Made by a program: the position numbers and the translations under genes
Shown here: in pieces, positions 57,094-64,000 of the stretch
Position numbering within the stretch: position 1 is the first letter of the stretch
How the letters are laid out: the number at the start of each line of letters is the position of its first letter
NCBI RefSeq assembly: GCF_013375155.1
Contig: NZ_JABXOF010000004.1
Location: 124,001-188,000 of the forward strand
DNA: 64,000 nt
Direction of reading: 5' to 3'
Origin: Serratia ureilytica
GTDB lineage: Bacteria; Pseudomonadota; Gammaproteobacteria; Enterobacterales; Enterobacteriaceae
The notes under the pieces: model-generated
Databases searched by the model: none
Seen by the model: the letters and a program-made list of their open reading frames with translations, nothing else
What the model was told of the DNA's origin: nothing

Positions 57094-57573
57094 TCAGCCT
57101 TTCAAGGCGGCAATGCAGGCATCGCGCGGCGCGCTGAGATCGCCTACGCGCACGGTGGACAGCGCGCGGGCCGCGCGCTCACGGAAGCTGGTGATGGCGG
57201 TGTCGCCTTGCACTTCCGGCGGCGCGGTGCAGATGTCATTGAGCGGCAGATCGTTGCCTTTGTTGAGCGCCTGCAATACCGCCGCCGGGTTGTAGATCAG
57301 GGCGGCGGAGAGGGCAGATTTAATGCCGGCGGTAAATCCGGCATTGCCGCCGCCGGCCAGCTTGGGCGCCAGGGCAATCCAGTTGTCGTCCCCCAACCGG
57401 ATACTGTTTTCCACGGCGCTGAACTGCCCGGCCTTGCCCAACTGAGCCACGACCGGCCGCGCGCCGCGCGCTTCGATATTGTAACCGACCTCCTGCGAAT
57501 CCAGCGCCAGGGCTGAGGCGCTGAAACTGACGGCCAGCAGTGCGCCGGCCAACAGGGAAATGGAGCATTTCAT
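57094..57573 (-). CDS. Secreted protein of unknown function
   Basis: 159 residues: signal peptide about 1-24 (SISLLAGALLAVSFSASALA), then a mature chain with just two cysteines (DICTAPPEV and RDACIAALKG, about residues 114 and 154) likely to form a disulfide. No domain recognised. ATG 57573 is chosen because the signal peptide begins there. It sits between sspB and gltD, a place where E. coli has other genes; standing alone on the minus strand. Confidence 0.75.
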   Translation of the reverse strand: MKCSISLLAGALLAVSFSASALALDSQEVGYNIEARGARPVVAQLGKAGQFSAVENSIRLGDDNWIALAPKLAGGGNAGFTAGIKSALSAALIYNPAAVLQALNKGNDLPLNDICTAPPEVQGDTAITSFRERAARALSTVRVGDLSAPRDACIAALKG

Positions 57574-57694
57574 GTTCGCTATCCTTATCTCGGTGTCAGG
57601 CGCAGCCGCGCCCTGCAATGGTGCTAACTCAATACTATAGCGCGTTGAGGCAGTGAGGAGGGGGAGGTTGTTACAAAGCGTGGCCGGTTAAAAC

Positions 57695-57721
57695 AAAGGC
57701 CCGGCAACGTGCCGGGCCTTT
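57695..57721 (-). terminator. Terminator of the gltBD operon
   Basis: AAAGGCCCGGC / GCCGGGCCTTT stem; read leftward it is followed by TTTGTTTT. It lies 15 nt beyond the gltD stop. Confidence 0.85.
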
Positions 57722-57736
57722 GGCGGTACGGAAGGT

Positions 57737-63630
<5,894 letters not shown>

Positions 63631-64000
63631 ATCGTGAACCTCCCCAGGCTCTGCGTGACTCTCACAACCTACTGCGAGGGGGCTTCCCAATTTCAGGCAG
63701 AAGTCCAATCAGCAAGTTAACCCCGCCAATCTGCTTTTCCGCCCTCCATCAATGGCCTCTCGTGACGGTCTCACAAGTGGTATAGGACTTGTTTTAAGAG
63801 GGAGTCTTCAATTACTGCATAAATATGACGAGACGTTTGCCCGTCCAGAAAGCTTCCAGCGGACTTCCAACTTAGCGAGAAAGAATTCGCAGGTCAAATG
63901 TGGGCTTAAGATAGATTCTTATCGAATTAATGATGTTTATTTATTTGATAAATAAGTAATTTAATGCATTTTTGCACTATCGTGGGGCAACGCCGATCCT
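63631..64000. promoter_or_regulatory. gltB upstream/leader region
   Basis: 370 bp upstream of gltB to the window end. Near 63905-63970 it is A+T rich and contains a perfect palindrome TTATTTAT (63937-63944) / ATAAATAA (63948-63955). In E. coli gltBD is controlled by Lrp, ArgR and others far upstream, so this AT-rich part is a likely regulator-binding zone. No protein-coding gene is credible here. Confidence 0.45.

Overview
The window is a stretch of G+C-rich enterobacterial chromosome. Gene content and order (mreD-yhdE-rng-yhdP-tldD, aaeR/aaeXAB, rpoN-hpf-ptsN-rapZ-ptsO, lpt/kds, mlaFEDCB-ibaG-murA, degS-degQ, zapG/zapE, rplM-rpsI-sspAB, gltBD), together with protein sequences close to but distinct from Escherichia coli, point to Serratia, most likely the S. 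marcescens group. This assignment is from memory of families and gene order; no search was run. No tRNA, rRNA, IS element, prophage or CRISPR array was seen.

Layout. 1-8.7 kb: cell-shape/RNA-processing/envelope block (3' end of mreD, yhdE, rng, yhdP, a nitrilase-family amidase, tldD). 8.8-13.9 kb: an insertion relative to E. coli, with a lipoprotein-like cdh, an orphan PglL/WaaL-type O-oligosaccharyltransferase, an AT-rich gene-free stretch of about 0.7 kb, a nucleoside hydrolase, and a zinc-ribbon/two-helix membrane pair. 13.9-18.2 kb: aaeR and the divergent aaeXAB efflux operon. 18.5-19.2 kb: a membrane-anchored barnase-like RNase with its barstar. 19.3-21.9 kb: darP, pmbA, cybC. 21.9-36.5 kb: the accessory block. 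It holds an AraC regulator facing a three-gene operon (FAD/NAD(P)-binding protein, formyltransferase-fold enzyme, TauE/SafE exporter), then rnk. Next comes a ten-gene cluster (PRD protein, SFCGS protein, DUF4312, DUF4311, DUF4310, amidohydrolase, DgaE, DgaF, exported lactonase, PTS-responsive regulator), followed by higBA. 36.8-57 kb: long conserved housekeeping operons. 57-64 kb: a secreted orphan protein and gltBD (NADPH glutamate synthase).

How genes work together. AaeXAB exports aromatic carboxylic acids under AaeR. TldD and PmbA (TldE) form one protease although their genes lie 11 kb apart. The lpt genes, the mla genes and yhdP serve lipopolysaccharide and phospholipid traffic between the two membranes; kdsC/kdsD make Kdo for lipopolysaccharide. 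rpoN, ptsN and ptsO link nitrogen status to PTS phosphorelay, and RapZ adjusts amino-sugar synthesis.

The best candidate for an undescribed system is the 26.9-35.7 kb cluster. It pairs two small glycine-rich membrane proteins of unknown class and two small soluble partners with a catabolic module (deacetylase-like amidohydrolase, 2-amino-sugar-acid ammonia-lyase, KDPG-type aldolase), an exported lactonase, and two PRD proteins that should sense PTS phosphorylation. I infer a novel uptake and degradation route for an acylated amino-sugar acid or its lactone. The second candidate is the flavoprotein/formyltransferase/exporter operon at 22.9-26.0 kb.
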